Shown here: piece by piece, positions 15,364 through 15,769 of the stretch
Position numbering within the stretch: position 1 is the first letter of the stretch
Layout: every line of letters starts with the position of its first letter
DNA from: UBA11164 sp002420085
GTDB taxonomy: Bacteria > Pseudomonadota > Gammaproteobacteria > Xanthomonadales > Xanthomonadaceae
DNA length: 15,769 nt
Assembly: GCA_031976395.1 (NCBI GenBank)
Contig: DALYLJ010000070.1
Location: 1-15,769 of the forward strand
Direction of reading: 5' to 3'
Notes under the pieces: model-generated
Databases searched by the model: none
What the model saw: the letters and a program-made list of their open reading frames with translations, nothing else
What the model was told of the DNA's origin: nothing
Program-made: the position numbers and the translations under genes

Positions 15364-15769
15364 TCAGTGACCGGTGAAGTGGGCCGGGCGCTTTTCGAGA
15401 AACGCCTGGGTGCCCTCGCGCATGTCCGCGCTGGTGCAGCAGACCGCGAACTGCTGGGTCTCGTAGTCGAGCCCGGCCTCGATGCCGCAGTCGCTGCCGA
15501 CCAGGATGGCATCCAGGATCGCGGTCATCGCGATCGGTGCCGACCGCGCCAGGCGTTCGGCCAGGGTTCGGGTCGCCTCGACGATCCGATCGGCCGGATG
15601 AACCTGACTGACCAGGCCCAGGGCATGGGCACGGGCGGCATCGATCGGGGTTCCGGTCAGGCACAGTTCGAGTGCCGCTGCTCGTCCCGCGATCCGGGTC
15701 AGGCGCTGGGTGCCACCGAAGCCGGGCAGCAGGCCGAGGGTGATTTCGGGCAGCCCGAGTCGGGCGCTG
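15364..15769 (-). CDS. enoyl-CoA hydratase/isomerase family protein (partial, 5' end outside window)
   Basis: The last 135 codons of a crotonase-fold protein, cut by the right edge; it lacks a start codon inside the window. The visible part begins SARLGLPEITLGLLPGFGG and continues TQRLTRIAGRAAALELCLTG, the best-conserved part of the family; its Glu (LPEI) corresponds to the second catalytic glutamate of enoyl-CoA hydratase. IDAARAHALGLVSQV and the C-terminal EGTQAFLEKRPAHFTGH are also typical. It would act on enoyl-CoA in fatty-acid or amino-acid breakdown, but isomerase or other crotonase activity cannot be excluded without the N-terminal half. It is codirectional with rnfC, 63 bases upstream. 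Confidence 0.92.
   Translation of the reverse strand, partial: SARLGLPEITLGLLPGFGGTQRLTRIAGRAAALELCLTGTPIDAARAHALGLVSQVHPADRIVEATRTLAERLARSAPIAMTAILDAILVGSDCGIEAGLDYETQQFAVCCTSADMREGTQAFLEKRPAHFTGH

Overview
The window is high-GC (mid-60s percent by eye), densely coded DNA from a bacterium that looks like a gammaproteobacterium. The evidence is the tRNA-Leu / rnr / rlmB cluster, an RNase T gene, an rnfCDGE-nth operon and a Pho box of classical type. I cannot name a genus. No phage genes, transposases, integrases or CRISPR arrays were seen.

Left part (1-1781): a TauE/SafE-type membrane transporter on the minus strand, about 490 bases without a credible gene, then a tRNA-Leu(CAG) on the minus strand with its own sigma-70 promoter, encoded CCA and hairpin-plus-T-run terminator. 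Next, on the plus strand, come RNase R (rnr) and the 23S rRNA Gm2251 methyltransferase (rlmB). RNase T (rnt) converges on them from the minus strand.

Central part (6033-8921, minus strand): the most interesting block. It is a four-gene operon, hvfA-hvfB-hvfC-hvfX, of the recently recognised copper-binding RiPP type (Hvf/bufferin group). hvfA encodes a secreted precursor with a Sec signal peptide and eight EGKCG motifs. hvfB encodes a DUF692/MNIO multinuclear-iron maturase. hvfC encodes its DUF2063 partner, overlapping hvfB by 14 bases. hvfX encodes a DoxX-family membrane protein. The expected pathway is that HvfB and HvfC oxidise the EGKCG cysteines in the cytoplasm into copper-binding groups, and the peptide is then exported by Sec. 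The precursor repeats are three 54-bp tandem units, two of them identical. The hvfA leader may hold an 18-codon upstream reading frame ending on the hvfA start codon.

Right part (9389-15769, minus strand): an OprO/OprP-type phosphate porin preceded by a striking five-copy 11-bp-period Pho box with a correctly spaced -10. Upstream of it is a tightly overlapping operon, rnfC-rnfD-rnfG-rnfE-nth (most of the Rnf electron-transfer complex plus endonuclease III). rnfA and rnfB are not directly upstream of rnfC. That place is taken by the 3' part of an enoyl-CoA hydratase/isomerase gene that runs off the right edge.
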